Made by a program: the position numbers and the translations under genes. A stretch of 64,000 bases of DNA, from contig NZ_SDLT01000001.1 in assembly GCF_004522235.1 (NCBI RefSeq), forward strand, positions 1-64,000, read 5' to 3'. Source of the stretch: Amycolatopsis nivea. GTDB lineage: Bacteria; Actinomycetota; Actinomycetes; Mycobacteriales; Pseudonocardiaceae. Below are positions 52,315 through 61,842 of this stretch, one piece after another (position 1 is the first letter of the stretch; each line of letters begins with the position of its first letter). The notes beneath the pieces were generated by a model. The model saw only the letters and a program-made list of their open reading frames with translations. It did not search any database and was not told the DNA's origin.

Positions 52315-55300
52315 GGGCGGAGATCCGGGTGAGGCCGGCGTCGCCGCGTCGCCAGTCGAGGGTGCGGAGGGCCAGGTAGCGCACTGGCTGGGCGAGCGCG
52401 ACGGAGGCGGTGCGTTTTCGGTCCGGGCGGGCAGCTTCGGCGTAGGCGAGGCCGTCGGTGCTGGTCTCGACCACGGTGGCAGGCACCCGTCCCGCGGTCC
52501 AGGCGAGTTCGACGGTCGCGATCTGCAGCGGTGCGGCTAGGTCCACCACCATCCGGCCGCCAGAGCCGGGTTGCCAGGCTGTCGCCGGGTTGTCGTCGAC
52601 AGCGGCGTCTGGGCTGGTCATCCCGGGCGGCAGCGGTTCGGCGGGGAAGGTCACGGCCCCGAGCGCGCGGTCGTTCAGCGGGTACGGCCGGATCTCGGCG
52701 AAGACGACCGGCACGGTGCGGCGCGGCGGCAGCGTGACGGTGCGCGGACGGCCGCCGGTCGGGGTCACGGTCATCACCGCCGGGAGCAGCCCGGGCGGCG
52801 CGGTCAGGTCGACTCGGCTGGCGTCGTGCACTACCGCGGTCAGGCCGGGCGGGACGGCGCTGCCGGACCTGCCGCGCACGGTGAATCGGGGCGGTTCGAT
52901 CCGGCCTTCGGCGGGAGCCAGTTCGTAGCTGAACGAACTGCCGGACGCGGTGACCTTTTGCGTGCCGCGGTAGAGGAGCAGGGCGGTGCGATCCTGGGGC
53001 AGGGAAGCGGTTCCGGTCGCGGCGCGGGCGGAAAGGTTGGCCAGCACCAGGAAATCGTCCGTGACGCTCGCGTGGACTCCGGAGGCGGTGGCGCGAGCGC
53101 GGCGGGCGAGCTTCGGCAGGTCCGCGCGGCCGGGGTACAGCTCGGCCAGCAGCGGCGCGGGCGCACCGGCGGACAGCGTGACGTGGTCGTTTGTGACAGT
53201 GAGCGGATTCGGGCTGGTGACGACGATTCCGGCCCGGCCGTCGATGTCGAGCCAGCCGCCGGTGCTGTGCAGTGCGGGCTTCGGATAGGTCGCGACAGGC
53301 GTCCAGGCGACGCCGTCGGGCGATGTTTCGATCCGGTACTTCCGCCCGGCTGCGGCCTCCCAGCTCAGCCGGACCCGGTCAACCCGTTGTGCCGCACCGA
53401 GATCGACGGCAAGCCAGCTGTCCGCGCGTGGACGGTCCGATGTAGACACTGCCCATCGCGTAGCCGAATTGCCGTCGGTGGCGTACTTGGCCTCCTTGCC
53501 GGGCGCGGCCGACGACGCGGACGGGGTTCCGGCCAGGGCGAGATCAGGGCCGTCGCCGTCGTGGACTTCGAATGACCAAAGCGAATAGCCGTACTGCGGA
53601 TCCGGCTGCACGCCGAGCATCCGCACATGCCGCGCCGTCACTGGCGGGAAGGTCAGGTCGTCGGCGCGCGCGCCGGTCGGCCCGGACTGTGCGGGGAGCG
53701 TCACCGAGCCCTCGGCGGCGGTGTAGGTGCGGTCGCCGTCGAGGCCGGGAACGCCTGGCATGGCTAGGTTGTAGACGTTGAGCACGCCTTCGTCCGACAC
53801 GACGCCGGTGCTGGCGTAGACCGCGGCGCCGGTGGGGAGGGTGGCGAGTGCGGCGTACCCGGTGTCGAACCGCAGCACGCCGAGAGTGCCGTCGAATCCG
53901 TCGCGGACCTTGCGGTATGTCGTGGCGTGGCGTTCGCGCACAGCGATGTTCGTGGCGGGCAGCAGCATCGGGTTGGCGCCGCCGAGAACGAACAGCCAGT
54001 CGTCGTGGTTCGGCTGCCAGGCGAATTTCACGAAGCCGGGTTTGGTGACGGTCGCGGCCCATGCGGCGGGGGAGCGCTGCGCCAGGAGACCCGGCCCGGT
54101 CCCGAAATCGGCGGCGCGAGCGGCGTGGGCGTCGAATTCGTCCTTGCGTACCGCGTTGACCGGGCCGCCGTGCCCGGCGCGCCATTCGTGCAGCAGGTAG
54201 CTGATGGCGAGTTCGGCGCGGGCCTCCGGTTCGTACTTGGGTTCGCCGGAGAACTTCGTGATCCGGTCGACCGGCGGGTACGCCTGGTACGGCTCCAGCC
54301 GCGCGGCCAGCTGGGCCTCGGCGTAGGCGGCGTGCCGGTCGCCGAGGACCTGCGCGCGGAAAGCCAGCGGGATGACGTCCCGGCCGTAGAGGTGTTCGCG
54401 GTCGGCGACCATCGGCATCAGCGGTTCGCCCGCGTCGCTGGTCATCAGGAGCATGGTGCGCCACAGCAGTTCGCCGTTCGGCTGCGCGGTGAGCACCTCG
54501 GGCAGCGGGACTCCGGCAGTGAGGAAGTGCATCGCGTTGCGGCCGGACGTGCGCCAGAGTTCTTCCTGGTAGTGCGGGCCGAACGAGCCGTGGTTCTCGA
54601 CGAGGAACGTGTCGTACAGGTTGGTCGCGGTGTTGGCGCTGACCGGCTTTCCGTCGACGAGCCGGGGGTTCGCCAGATCCGCCGCGGGCAGGCCGCCTTC
54701 GTTGCGGCTCCAAGAACCGAAAGCCGCGCGCCATTCGGGGGCGCGCGGATCGTCCGGCGCCCAGGCGAGCGCGGGGGCGAGCGACTGCGCGTAGACGCCC
54801 ATCTCTTCCAGCTTGGTGTCGCCGACGTAGCCGCCGCGCAGGCCGTTGGGCGTCCAGTCGCCGGAGGCGGGGTCGTTGCCGGTGCCGAGGCCGGCCGTGT
54901 AGGCGGCCTGTTCGGTGGCGATGCGCTCGACGTTCCGTTGCGTCGCCGCGTCGAGCTCTGTCCACAAGAGACGCGCGGCGAGCTGGAAGTAGGACTGGAA
55001 GGTGGTGTCGAAGAACAGTTTCCGGCCCCACTCGGTGCCGCCGGTGAGCCGGTTCGACGCGGCGAAGTGCTTGATGGTGGCGAGGGTGTGCGCGCGGAGA
55101 GTTTCGCGGTCGACTCCGGCGACGGCCGGGTCGTAGCCGTCGCGGGTCAGCAGGAGCGCGTTGCCGAGGACGACCGCGAAGGTGAAGTCGCGAGCCGGGT
55201 AGATCCCGGCGGCGCGGTCGAACTGCTGCTCGGCCCAGCGGGTGTGCCGGAGCAGGACCCGCAGGTAGGTCGCGGCGACGGGATCCGGAGCGGGCCGGGA

Positions 55301-55387
55301 CGCCGCTCGCGCTGTTCCCGAGGCCAGGAGGACCACGGCTCCGGCGCCCGCGAAACCGAGCGCCTGCCGCCGGGTGAACCCGTCCAT
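52298..55387 (-). CDS. Tat-secreted discoidin-domain protein with uncharacterised helical N-domain
   Basis: 1029 residues. It opens with a twin-arginine signal (FTRRQALGFAGAGAVVLLAS, ARA). Residues about 35-500 are helical with repeated hydrophobic helices and Trp/His/Asp-rich loops (ENHGSFGPHYQEELWRTSGR, an (alpha/alpha)-toroid look), possibly a lyase or glycosidase, but no known catalytic motif is certain. At about 560-690 and 900-1025 lie two F5/8-type-C domains (SASSAAPGKEAKYATDGNSA, TRWAVSTSDRPRADSWLAVD; PDAAVDDNPATAWQPGSGGR). A carbohydrate-degrading role is inferred. Confidence 0.75.
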   Translation of the reverse strand: MDGFTRRQALGFAGAGAVVLLASGTARAASRPAPDPVAATYLRVLLRHTRWAEQQFDRAAGIYPARDFTFAVVLGNALLLTRDGYDPAVAGVDRETLRAHTLATIKHFAASNRLTGGTEWGRKLFFDTTFQSYFQLAARLLWTELDAATQRNVERIATEQAAYTAGLGTGNDPASGDWTPNGLRGGYVGDTKLEEMGVYAQSLAPALAWAPDDPRAPEWRAAFGSWSRNEGGLPAADLANPRLVDGKPVSANTATNLYDTFLVENHGSFGPHYQEELWRTSGRNAMHFLTAGVPLPEVLTAQPNGELLWRTMLLMTSDAGEPLMPMVADREHLYGRDVIPLAFRAQVLGDRHAAYAEAQLAARLEPYQAYPPVDRITKFSGEPKYEPEARAELAISYLLHEWRAGHGGPVNAVRKDEFDAHAARAADFGTGPGLLAQRSPAAWAATVTKPGFVKFAWQPNHDDWLFVLGGANPMLLPATNIAVRERHATTYRKVRDGFDGTLGVLRFDTGYAALATLPTGAAVYASTGVVSDEGVLNVYNLAMPGVPGLDGDRTYTAAEGSVTLPAQSGPTGARADDLTFPPVTARHVRMLGVQPDPQYGYSLWSFEVHDGDGPDLALAGTPSASSAAPGKEAKYATDGNSATRWAVSTSDRPRADSWLAVDLGAAQRVDRVRLSWEAAAGRKYRIETSPDGVAWTPVATYPKPALHSTGGWLDIDGRAGIVVTSPNPLTVTNDHVTLSAGAPAPLLAELYPGRADLPKLARRARATASGVHASVTDDFLVLANLSARAATGTASLPQDRTALLLYRGTQKVTASGSSFSYELAPAEGRIEPPRFTVRGRSGSAVPPGLTAVVHDASRVDLTAPPGLLPAVMTVTPTGGRPRTVTLPPRRTVPVVFAEIRPYPLNDRALGAVTFPAEPLPPGMTSPDAAVDDNPATAWQPGSGGRMVVDLAAPLQIATVELAWTAGRVPATVVETSTDGLAYAEAARPDRKRTASVALAQPVRYLALRTLDWRRGDAGLTRISALTPPN

Positions 55388-55407
55388 CCCGCGTCCTCCC
55401 GAACCGT

Positions 55408-55421
55408 TGACAACCTTGTCA
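55408..55421. promoter_or_regulatory. LacI-type operator upstream of the Tat-secreted protein
   Basis: TGACAA-CC-TTGTCA, 20 bases before the ATG. LacI/GalR-family sugar regulators bind close relatives (TGACAACGTTGTCA). This would link the gene to a sugar inducer; no LacI gene is in the window. Confidence 0.55.
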
Positions 55422-55494
55422 GCGCGGATTCTCTGCGGCGGCCGGGCGACCGGGCAACCCTCCCGGCCGATCCCGTCCGGTTTCGGACAATGTC

Positions 55495-55510
55495 GTATAA
55501 CGCCCTATAC
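55495..55510. promoter_or_regulatory. GTATA-N6-TATAC inverted repeat
   Basis: Inverted repeat between the divergent Tat-secreted protein and TauE/SafE genes. Resembles GntR-type half sites and also contains -10-like TATAC; role unknown. Confidence 0.35.
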
Positions 55511-55573
55511 ATCGCGCCGATGCGCGTCGGCCCGGCTGGCGGGCGCCTGGAGACGGCATGTTGAGATGACAAC

Positions 55574-56338
55574 GTGATCACTGGCCCCGGCGGATTCCTG
55601 CTCCTCGTGCTGGCCGGGGTCGGTGCCGGGCTGACCGGCGCGACCGCGGGCCTGGCGTCGCTGGTGTCGTACCCGGCTCTGCTCGCCGCCGGACTGCCGC
55701 CGGTCGTCGCCAACATGACCAACACCGTCGCGATGCTGGGCACGACCGCCGGGGCGGCGGTCGGCGCGCGTCCGGAGTTGAAGGGACAAGGCCGCCGGCT
55801 GCTGCCGTTGTGCCTGATCACCACTGCAGGCGGGGCGTGCGGCGGGCTGGTGCTGCTGGTCAGCTCGCCGGACGCGTTCACCGTCGTCGTGCCGTGGCTG
55901 ATCGGCGGCGCGTCGGTCGTGCTGATGGCCGGTCCGCGGCTGCGACGCATGGCCGAGCACAGCGAGCACCGGGGAATCGGCCCGCTCACCGGGATCGCCG
56001 CGTTCCTGGTCGGGGTGTACGGCGGCTATTTCGGAGCCGCGGCCGGGGTGCTGATGCTCGCGCTGCTGACGACGGTGTGGAGCCAGTCGCTGGCCCGCAC
56101 GAACGCGGCGAAGAACATCGCGACCGGCACCGCGAACCTGATCGCCGCGCTGGTGTTCGCCTTCACCGGAAAGGTCTTCTGGCCCGCGGCGATCGCGGTG
56201 TGCCTCGGCTCGGTCGCGGGTTCGTGGCTGGGCTCGGTCCTGGTGCGCTACCTGCCCGCGACCCCGCTGCGCATCGCGATCGGACTGGGCGGGCTTACTT
56301 TGGCGGTGGTGCTGGGTTGGCAGGCTTACTCGGGCTGA
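55574..56338 (+). CDS. TauE/SafE-family permease
   Basis: 254 residues with about eight hydrophobic helices in two repeats. The first (GAGLTGATAGLASLVSYPAL) and second (AAFLVGVYGGYFGAAAGVLM) contain the Gly-rich motifs of TauE/SafE transporters of sulfonate/sulfite or other small organic anions. GTG start; the substrate is unknown. It is divergent from the Tat-secreted protein and followed by a frameshifted gene. Confidence 0.85.
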   Translation: MITGPGGFLLLVLAGVGAGLTGATAGLASLVSYPALLAAGLPPVVANMTNTVAMLGTTAGAAVGARPELKGQGRRLLPLCLITTAGGACGGLVLLVSSPDAFTVVVPWLIGGASVVLMAGPRLRRMAEHSEHRGIGPLTGIAAFLVGVYGGYFGAAAGVLMLALLTTVWSQSLARTNAAKNIATGTANLIAALVFAFTGKVFWPAAIAVCLGSVAGSWLGSVLVRYLPATPLRIAIGLGGLTLAVVLGWQAYSG

Positions 56339-56392
56339 GCAACAGGCGGATGTCCGGCCGCGACTGCGGGGACAAGACGGAGGGGTGCCGAA

Positions 56393-56927
56393 ATGACTCA
56401 GCCAATCGAGTTTGACTACGTCCCCGCCGCCAGAGCACTCCGGCTGCTCCAGCGCGCACACGATCGGTGGCGGGAAGATCTCGCTGCGTTCGACGGCAAA
56501 CGTTTCGAGGACGGGCTGACCCGCGAGGAGGCGGGACTCCTCCTTCACGGCGGAGCCGTGGAGGCGCTCGTTTTGGGTGCGGGGCCTGTCCGATTGGCGC
56601 GACACCATGCCGGGCTACAGCGCTGGGCATATGGCCGGGGCCCGCTATGCGGTGAACCGGTCGATCCACCAGCTGGTCGATTTCACGGAGGTGGCTGGTG
56701 CGATGCGCTTCCCGTTGCGGCCTGGCAAGAGCGGCATCTTCACCACGTTCGCAGAGGTCCGTTGGGCAGGGGAGCAGTTCCTGCCTCCTGAGGACAGTGA
56801 ACTGCGCGGCCAGCTCCCGCTGCGCAGAGCCTATTTGGAGCACCTCGCCGGTCAGAACATCGCGGGCACGCTGAAGTCGCTCCGGACCTGGTTCGAGGAG
56901 CGACTCCCAGCGGCGGACCCGCGGTGA
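56393..56927 (+). pseudogene. Gene of unknown function split by a frameshift
   Basis: The first part (ATG 56393) encodes MTQPIEFDYVPAARALRLLQ... to VEALVL. The second part, in the +1 frame, encodes WVRGLSDWRDTMPGYSAGHM to the stop at 56927. The switch falls in the run of four T at 56571-56574; with three T the frame reads EALVWVRGLSDWRD and gives a protein of about 177 residues. Either a genuine inactivating insertion or a sequencing error. No family recognised. Confidence 0.65.
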
Positions 56928-57121
56928 CGCGGAAGTCGCTTGCCGCGCCCCGGTGATCACCGAACTGCCTCAGCCGCCGACCCGGTCCGGCCCGTGCGCT
57001 ATCTTCCGCCACGCCGCCGCAGACTCTCCCGCACCGCGGTTTCGGCGTGGCAGACCCGTTCGGGCTGACGCGGGGCGGCACATGCGGGCATAGTCGGCGG
57101 GGTACCCGAGCAGGAGGACAG

Positions 57122-59374
57122 ATGAGCATTGTCGGCACCCGGGTGGTGCGCGTCGAAGACGAGAAGCTGATCACCGCGGGCGGAACGTACGTCGACGACC
57201 TCAAGGAAGAAGCGCTGGACGGCGCCGTGCACGCGGTCTTCGTGCGCAGCCCGATCGCGCACGCGCGGATCGTCGGCATCGACGTCGAGGAAGCACGCAC
57301 CGCACCGGGCGTGGTCGGGGTCTACACCGCGGCCGATCTCGATCTCGGACCGGGCAAGGCCGGGCCCGTCGCCGAGCCGTACCTGGCGAAGGACGTCGTG
57401 CGGTACGTCGGCGAGGCGGTCGCGCTGGTGCTCACCGAGGAGCGGTACCAGCTCGCCGACGCCGCCGAACTGGTCGATGTGGACTACGACCCGCTGGACG
57501 CGGTCGCGGACTTCGACACCGCGCTCGCCGACGAGACGCTGGTGTTCCCGGACCACGGCACCAACGTGGTCCACACGAACGGCCCGGAGGAGTTCGACGA
57601 TTCGGCGTTCGAGGGCTGCGAAGTCGTCGTCACCGAGGAAATCCTCAACCAGCGCGTGGCCCCGGCCCCGGTCGAGCCGCGCGGGGCGGCGGTCGCGTGG
57701 GGCGAGGACGGGCGGGTCACGCTGTGGCTGTCCACGCAGAACGCGCAGATCGGCCGGAGCATGGTGGCCGGCGGGCTCGGCGTCGGCGAGGACCTGGTGC
57801 GCGTGATCACGCCGGACGTCGGCGGCGGGTTCGGCGCGAAGATCGGCGCGGATCCGGAAGCGGTGCTGCTCGCCTGGGCGGCCAAGCAGGCCGGACGCGC
57901 GGTGCGGTGGGCCGAATCGCGCAGCGAGAACCTCACCTCGATGACGCACGGCCGCGCGCAGCGCAACACCGTCACCATCGGCGGCAAACGCGACGGAACC
58001 GTGCTGGCGTACCGGCTCGACGTCCTCCAGGACACCGGTGCGTACCCGCGGGCGCTGTTCCTGCCGGCGCTCACCGAGATGATGGCCCCGGGCGTCTACC
58101 GGTTCCCGGTCGTGCAGACGCGCAGCCGCGGCGTGGTCACCACGACCACGCCGATCGCGGCCTACCGCGGCGCGGGCCGTCCGGAAGCGACGGCGGCGGT
58201 CGAGCGCGCGATCGACCTGTTCGCCGCGGAAATCGGCATGGACCCGGCCGACGTGCGGCGGGTCAACTTCATCCGTCCCGAGGAATTCCCTTACCAGACA
58301 CCGACTGGCGGCTCCTACGACACCGGCGAGTACGCCGCGGCGCTCGACAAGGTGCTCGACGCGGCGGGATACGCGCAGCTGCGGGAGGAACAGCAGAAGC
58401 GCCGGGCCGCCGGGGATCCGGTGGCGCTGGGGCTCGGCATCGCCGCGTACGTGGAGATCACCGGCGGCGACGCGTCGGGCGAGAGCGGCCGGGTCGACGT
58501 GCACCCGGACGGTTCGGTCACCGCGTGGACCGGCAGTTCCCCGCACGGGCAGGGGCTCGGGACGTCGCTGGGGATGCTGCTGTCGGACCAGCTGGGCGTG
58601 CCGCTGGACAAGATCACCGTCCGGCACGGCGACACCGACGAGGTCCCGCGCGCGATCGGCACGTTCGGTTCGCGGTCGCTGCAGCTCGGCGGTTCGGCGA
58701 TCCGGCAGGCGGCCGAGGAGGTCGTGGCGCAGGCCCGCCAGGTCGCGGCCGAACTGCTCGAAGCCGCGCCGGACGACCTGGAGCTGGACGCCGAACGCGG
58801 CGTGTGGCAGGTCCGCGGCGCGCCGTCCAGCACGACGCTCGACTGGGCGCGCGTCGCCGCCGAGGCCGACGGGTTCACCGCGGACGTCTGGTTCGGCGAC
58901 GGCGCGCCGACGTTCCCGTTCGGCGCGCACCTCGCGGTCGTCGAGGTCGACACCGAGACCGGCAAGGTCGAGGTCCGCCGGCTGGTCGCGCTCGACGACG
59001 CGGGCCCGATCGTGAACCCGCTGACCTTCCGCGGCCAGCGGCACGGCGGGCTCGGCCAGGGCATCGCGCAGGCGCTGCTCGAGGTGATGAGCTACGACGC
59101 GGACGGCAACCCGACGACGGCGACGCTGGCCGACTACTCGTTCGTCACCGCGCCCGAGCTGCCCGATTTCGAACTGGTGGACATGGAGACGCCGACGACC
59201 CGGAACCTGCTGGGGGTCAAGGGGATCGGCGAGGCGGCGACCATCGGGTCGACGCCCGCGGTGCACAACGCGGTGGTGGACGCGCTCGCCCACCTCGGCG
59301 TGGCGCACCTGGACATGCCGACCACCCCGCTGCGGGTGTGGACGGCCCTGAACGACGCTAGGAAGGCGAACTGA
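57122..59374 (+). CDS. Molybdenum hydroxylase large subunit (CoxL/XdhA-like)
   Basis: Binds the molybdopterin-cytosine dinucleotide cofactor, 750 residues. It shows [11 protein letters not shown], the MCD-binding region [17 protein letters not shown], the [10 protein letters not shown] motif of non-form-I enzymes (form I CO dehydrogenase has AYxCSFR), and the catalytic Glu in [17 protein letters not shown]. Thus it is an aldehyde/purine-type hydroxylase rather than a proven CO dehydrogenase. GCAGGAGGACAG precedes the ATG. The small FeS subunit follows one base after its stop. Confidence 0.93.
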   Translation: MSIVGTRVVRVEDEKLITAGGTYVDDLKEEALDGAVHAVFVRSPIAHARIVGIDVEEARTAPGVVGVYTAADLDLGPGKAGPVAEPYLAKDVVRYVGEAVALVLTEERYQLADAAELVDVDYDPLDAVADFDTALADETLVFPDHGTNVVHTNGPEEFDDSAFEGCEVVVTEEILNQRVAPAPVEPRGAAVAWGEDGRVTLWLSTQNAQIGRSMVAGGLGVGEDLVRVITPDVGGGFGAKIGADPEAVLLAWAAKQAGRAVRWAESRSENLTSMTHGRAQRNTVTIGGKRDGTVLAYRLDVLQDTGAYPRALFLPALTEMMAPGVYRFPVVQTRSRGVVTTTTPIAAYRGAGRPEATAAVERAIDLFAAEIGMDPADVRRVNFIRPEEFPYQTPTGGSYDTGEYAAALDKVLDAAGYAQLREEQQKRRAAGDPVALGLGIAAYVEITGGDASGESGRVDVHPDGSVTAWTGSSPHGQGLGTSLGMLLSDQLGVPLDKITVRHGDTDEVPRAIGTFGSRSLQLGGSAIRQAAEEVVAQARQVAAELLEAAPDDLELDAERGVWQVRGAPSSTTLDWARVAAEADGFTADVWFGDGAPTFPFGAHLAVVEVDTETGKVEVRRLVALDDAGPIVNPLTFRGQRHGGLGQGIAQALLEVMSYDADGNPTTATLADYSFVTAPELPDFELVDMETPTTRNLLGVKGIGEAATIGSTPAVHNAVVDALAHLGVAHLDMPTTPLRVWTALNDARKAN

Positions 59375-59375
59375 C

Positions 59376-59843
59376 GTGCGGGTCTCGATCGAGGTGAACG
59401 GGAAGACGGTCGAGCAGGAGGTGCCGGACCGCACCCTGCTCGTGCACTACCTGCGGGACACCGCGGGCCTCACCGGCACGAACATCGGCTGCGACACCAC
59501 GTCCTGCGGGGCGTGCACGGTGCTGCTCGACGGCGAATCGGTGAAGTCCTGCACGGTGCTGGCCGCGCAGGCGGACGGGCACGAAGTGACCACTGTGGAG
59601 GGTCTCGCCGGGGACGAGGGGCTGCACCCGGTGCAGCGCGCGTTCCGCGAGCAGCACGGCCTGCAGTGCGGGTTCTGCACGCCCGGCATGATGATGGCGA
59701 CCGTGTCGCTGCTGAAGGAAAACCCGAAGCCGACGCGCGACGAGGCCCGCGCGGCGCTGGAGGGCAACCTCTGCCGCTGCACCGGCTACCACAACATCGT
59801 GAGCGCCGTGATCGACGCGTCCGGACAGGAGGTGGCGCAGTGA
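59376..59843 (+). CDS. Molybdenum hydroxylase [2Fe-2S] subunit (CoxS-like)
   Basis: 155 residues carrying two clusters: a plant-type one ([16 protein letters not shown] with a further Cys in [10 protein letters not shown]) and an alpha-helical one ([23 protein letters not shown]). It relays electrons from the Mo site to the FAD subunit. GTG start one base after the large subunit stop. Its stop overlaps the medium subunit start (GTGA). Confidence 0.95.
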   Translation: MRVSIEVNGKTVEQEVPDRTLLVHYLRDTAGLTGTNIGCDTTSCGACTVLLDGESVKSCTVLAAQADGHEVTTVEGLAGDEGLHPVQRAFREQHGLQCGFCTPGMMMATVSLLKENPKPTRDEARAALEGNLCRCTGYHNIVSAVIDASGQEVAQ

Positions 59844-60655
59844 TCCCGGCCGGGTTCGCCTACCGGCGCGCGTCCACTGTGGACGAGGCGCTCGCACTGC
59901 TCGCCGAGCACGGCGAGGACGCGAAACTGCTCGCGGGCGGGCATTCGCTGCTGCCGCTGATGAAACTCCGGTTCGCCGCGCCGGAGGTCGTGGTGGACAT
60001 CGCGCCGCTGCGGGAGCTGAAGTTCGTCCGGACCGACGGCGACGAGGTGGTGATCGGGGCGCTGTCCCGGTACCACGATCTCGAGCACGACCCGGTGCTC
60101 GCCGAGCACGCGCCGCTGATCGCGCACGTGTCCGGTTCGGTCGGCGACCCGCAGGTGCGCCATCGCGGGACGATCGGCGGGTCGCTGGTGCACGCCGACT
60201 CGGCGGCCGACCTGCCCGCGGCGGTGCTCGCGGCGGACGGCACGCTCGTCGCGCGCGGACCGCGGGGGGAGCGGCGGATCCCGGCCGCGGAGTTCTTCCT
60301 CGGGCCGTTCACCACGCCGCTGGAGCCGGACGAACTGCTCACCGAGATCCGGCTGCCGAGCCAGGCCGGGCTGGGCTGGGGCTTCGAGAAGTTCACCCGC
60401 CGGGCCATCGACTGGGCGATCGTCGGCGTCGCGGTCGCCGGGCGTTCGGTCGGCCTGATCAACATGGGCGGCACGCCGCTGCGGGCGTCGGCGACCGAAC
60501 GCGCGCTGGCCGACGGGGCGACCGCGGCGGAGGCGGCGAAACTGGCCGCGGAGGACACCTCGCCGCCGGACGAACCGCACGCCACGGCCGAGTACCGCCG
60601 GCACCTCGCGCGCGTCCTCACCGGCCGCGCTCTCGCTGCCGCCGGAATCGCCTGA
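59840..60655 (+). CDS. Molybdenum hydroxylase FAD subunit (CoxM-like)
   Basis: 271 residues with the two FAD pyrophosphate motifs, [15 protein letters not shown] and [20 protein letters not shown], then the CO-dehydrogenase-type C-terminal domain. The GTG overlaps the small subunit stop. The operon order is large-small-medium, the reverse of the classical coxMSL. A GGAATC-core palindrome ends the operon. Confidence 0.94.
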   Translation: MIPAGFAYRRASTVDEALALLAEHGEDAKLLAGGHSLLPLMKLRFAAPEVVVDIAPLRELKFVRTDGDEVVIGALSRYHDLEHDPVLAEHAPLIAHVSGSVGDPQVRHRGTIGGSLVHADSAADLPAAVLAADGTLVARGPRGERRIPAAEFFLGPFTTPLEPDELLTEIRLPSQAGLGWGFEKFTRRAIDWAIVGVAVAGRSVGLINMGGTPLRASATERALADGATAAEAAKLAAEDTSPPDEPHATAEYRRHLARVLTGRALAAAGIA

Positions 60656-60659
60656 CCGT

Positions 60660-60710
60660 CCGTGAAGGACTCCTTGCGGGAATCTGATTCCCCCAAGGAG
60701 TCCTTCACGG
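60660..60710. repeat. Palindrome of the GGAATC-core family, terminator-like
   Basis: CCGTGAAGGACTCCTTG and CAAGGAGTCCTTCACGG pair perfectly around the core GGAATC-T-GATTCC, 5 bases after the molybdenum hydroxylase operon. It shows the AAGGA-arm subtype with compensating changes against the copy at 31-74. Confidence 0.85.
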
Positions 60711-60783
60711 CTTTTCCGGGCCGGGAAAGCGACGGCTGATTTCCGCCAGCGACGGACCGGCGGCGGTGGCCAGACTGGGCGCT

Positions 60784-61470
60784 GTGAACACGACTTTTCC
60801 CGCGCACACAGCGATCGAGCCCGGCATCCTCTACTTCGGCACCCCGGTGGTGCTGCTCTCGACGTCCAATGAGGACGGTTCGGCCAACCTGGCCCCGATG
60901 TCGTCGGCGTTCTGGCTCGGCTGGCGCGCGATGCTCGGCCTCGGCGCCCGCTCGAAGACCACGCTCAACCTCCTGCGCACGCGCGAATGCGTGCTGAACC
61001 TGCCGTCCTCGGCGATGGCCGCCGCGGTGGACCGGCTGGCGCTGACCACCGGGTCCGATCCGGTGCCGCCGCGCAAGGAAGAGCGCGGCTACTTCCACGT
61101 CGCGGACAAGTTCGGCCGCGCGGGGCTCACGCCGGTGCCGTCCGAGACGGTCGCGCCGCCGCGGGTCGCCGAGTGCCCGGTCGCGATGGAAGCGGTGCTG
61201 GAATCCGTGCACCCGTTCGCCGAGGACGACGAGGCGCAGCGCGGCGGCATCGTCGGGCTGGAAGTGCGCGTGCAGCGGGTGTTCGTGCACGACGACATCC
61301 GCACGCCGGGCACCGACGACCACGTCGACCCGGACGCGTGGCGGCCGCTGATCATGAGCTTCCAGAAGCTGTACGGACTGGGGCCGCAAGTGCACGAGTC
61401 GACGCTCGCGCGCATCCCGGAGCGGATGTACCGCTCGCCGGACATCGAACGGGCGCGCGGAGTCTCCTGA
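60784..61470 (+). CDS. Flavin reductase-like (split-barrel) protein
   Basis: 228 residues of the flavin-reductase-like domain: PGILYFGTPVVLLSTSNEDG, SANLAPMSSAFWLGW, TTLNLLRTRECVLNLP. FMN-binding is usual in this family; partner unknown. The GTG start gives the expected family N-terminus. Its place after the molybdenum hydroxylase may be coincidental since a terminator lies between. Confidence 0.8.
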   Translation: MNTTFPAHTAIEPGILYFGTPVVLLSTSNEDGSANLAPMSSAFWLGWRAMLGLGARSKTTLNLLRTRECVLNLPSSAMAAAVDRLALTTGSDPVPPRKEERGYFHVADKFGRAGLTPVPSETVAPPRVAECPVAMEAVLESVHPFAEDDEAQRGGIVGLEVRVQRVFVHDDIRTPGTDDHVDPDAWRPLIMSFQKLYGLGPQVHESTLARIPERMYRSPDIERARGVS

Positions 61471-61554
61471 CCCCGTGTCCACTGTGGAGCGACGGCCCGG
61501 CGAAACGAGGGCGAAGAACAGGCGAACAACTCGGTAAAACCGGGCACCGCAAGG

Positions 61555-61581
61555 GGCCGCCGCGATCCGCGGCGGCCTTTT
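61555..61581 (+). terminator. Intrinsic terminator after the flavin reductase gene
   Basis: GGCCGCCGCG-ATC-CGCGGCGGCC followed by TTTT. The rest of the 372-bp gap 61471-61842 before the EspG-like gene contains no recognisable gene; a promoter for the ESX locus is expected there. Confidence 0.85.
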
Positions 61582-61842
61582 GTCAGCTTTCTCGCATCAA
61601 GGAATTTCCGCCGCTTCCGGGTCGCGCGTCAAGCGGCGCGCGTGGCGAAACCGCAGGTCGTGTCTCTTCGGACATGGCCCTCGGTACATTGGGGCAGCCG
61701 TCCCCGTGGTGATCACCGCCCCCTGCCGGACTGATAGTCTTTCCCCATTGCGAATCCCAGGCACGGCAACGCAATTCGGCGTCACTCGCAAGGGTGCCGG
61801 AGCGGCCGTGCCCGACCCGGCTGTGGGAAGGATGCCCTCGGG

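Noticed and set aside
57122-59374. Call of a form I (true) carbon monoxide dehydrogenase
   Set aside because: The active-site loop is AYRGAGR, not AYxCSFR with the Cu-binding Cys.
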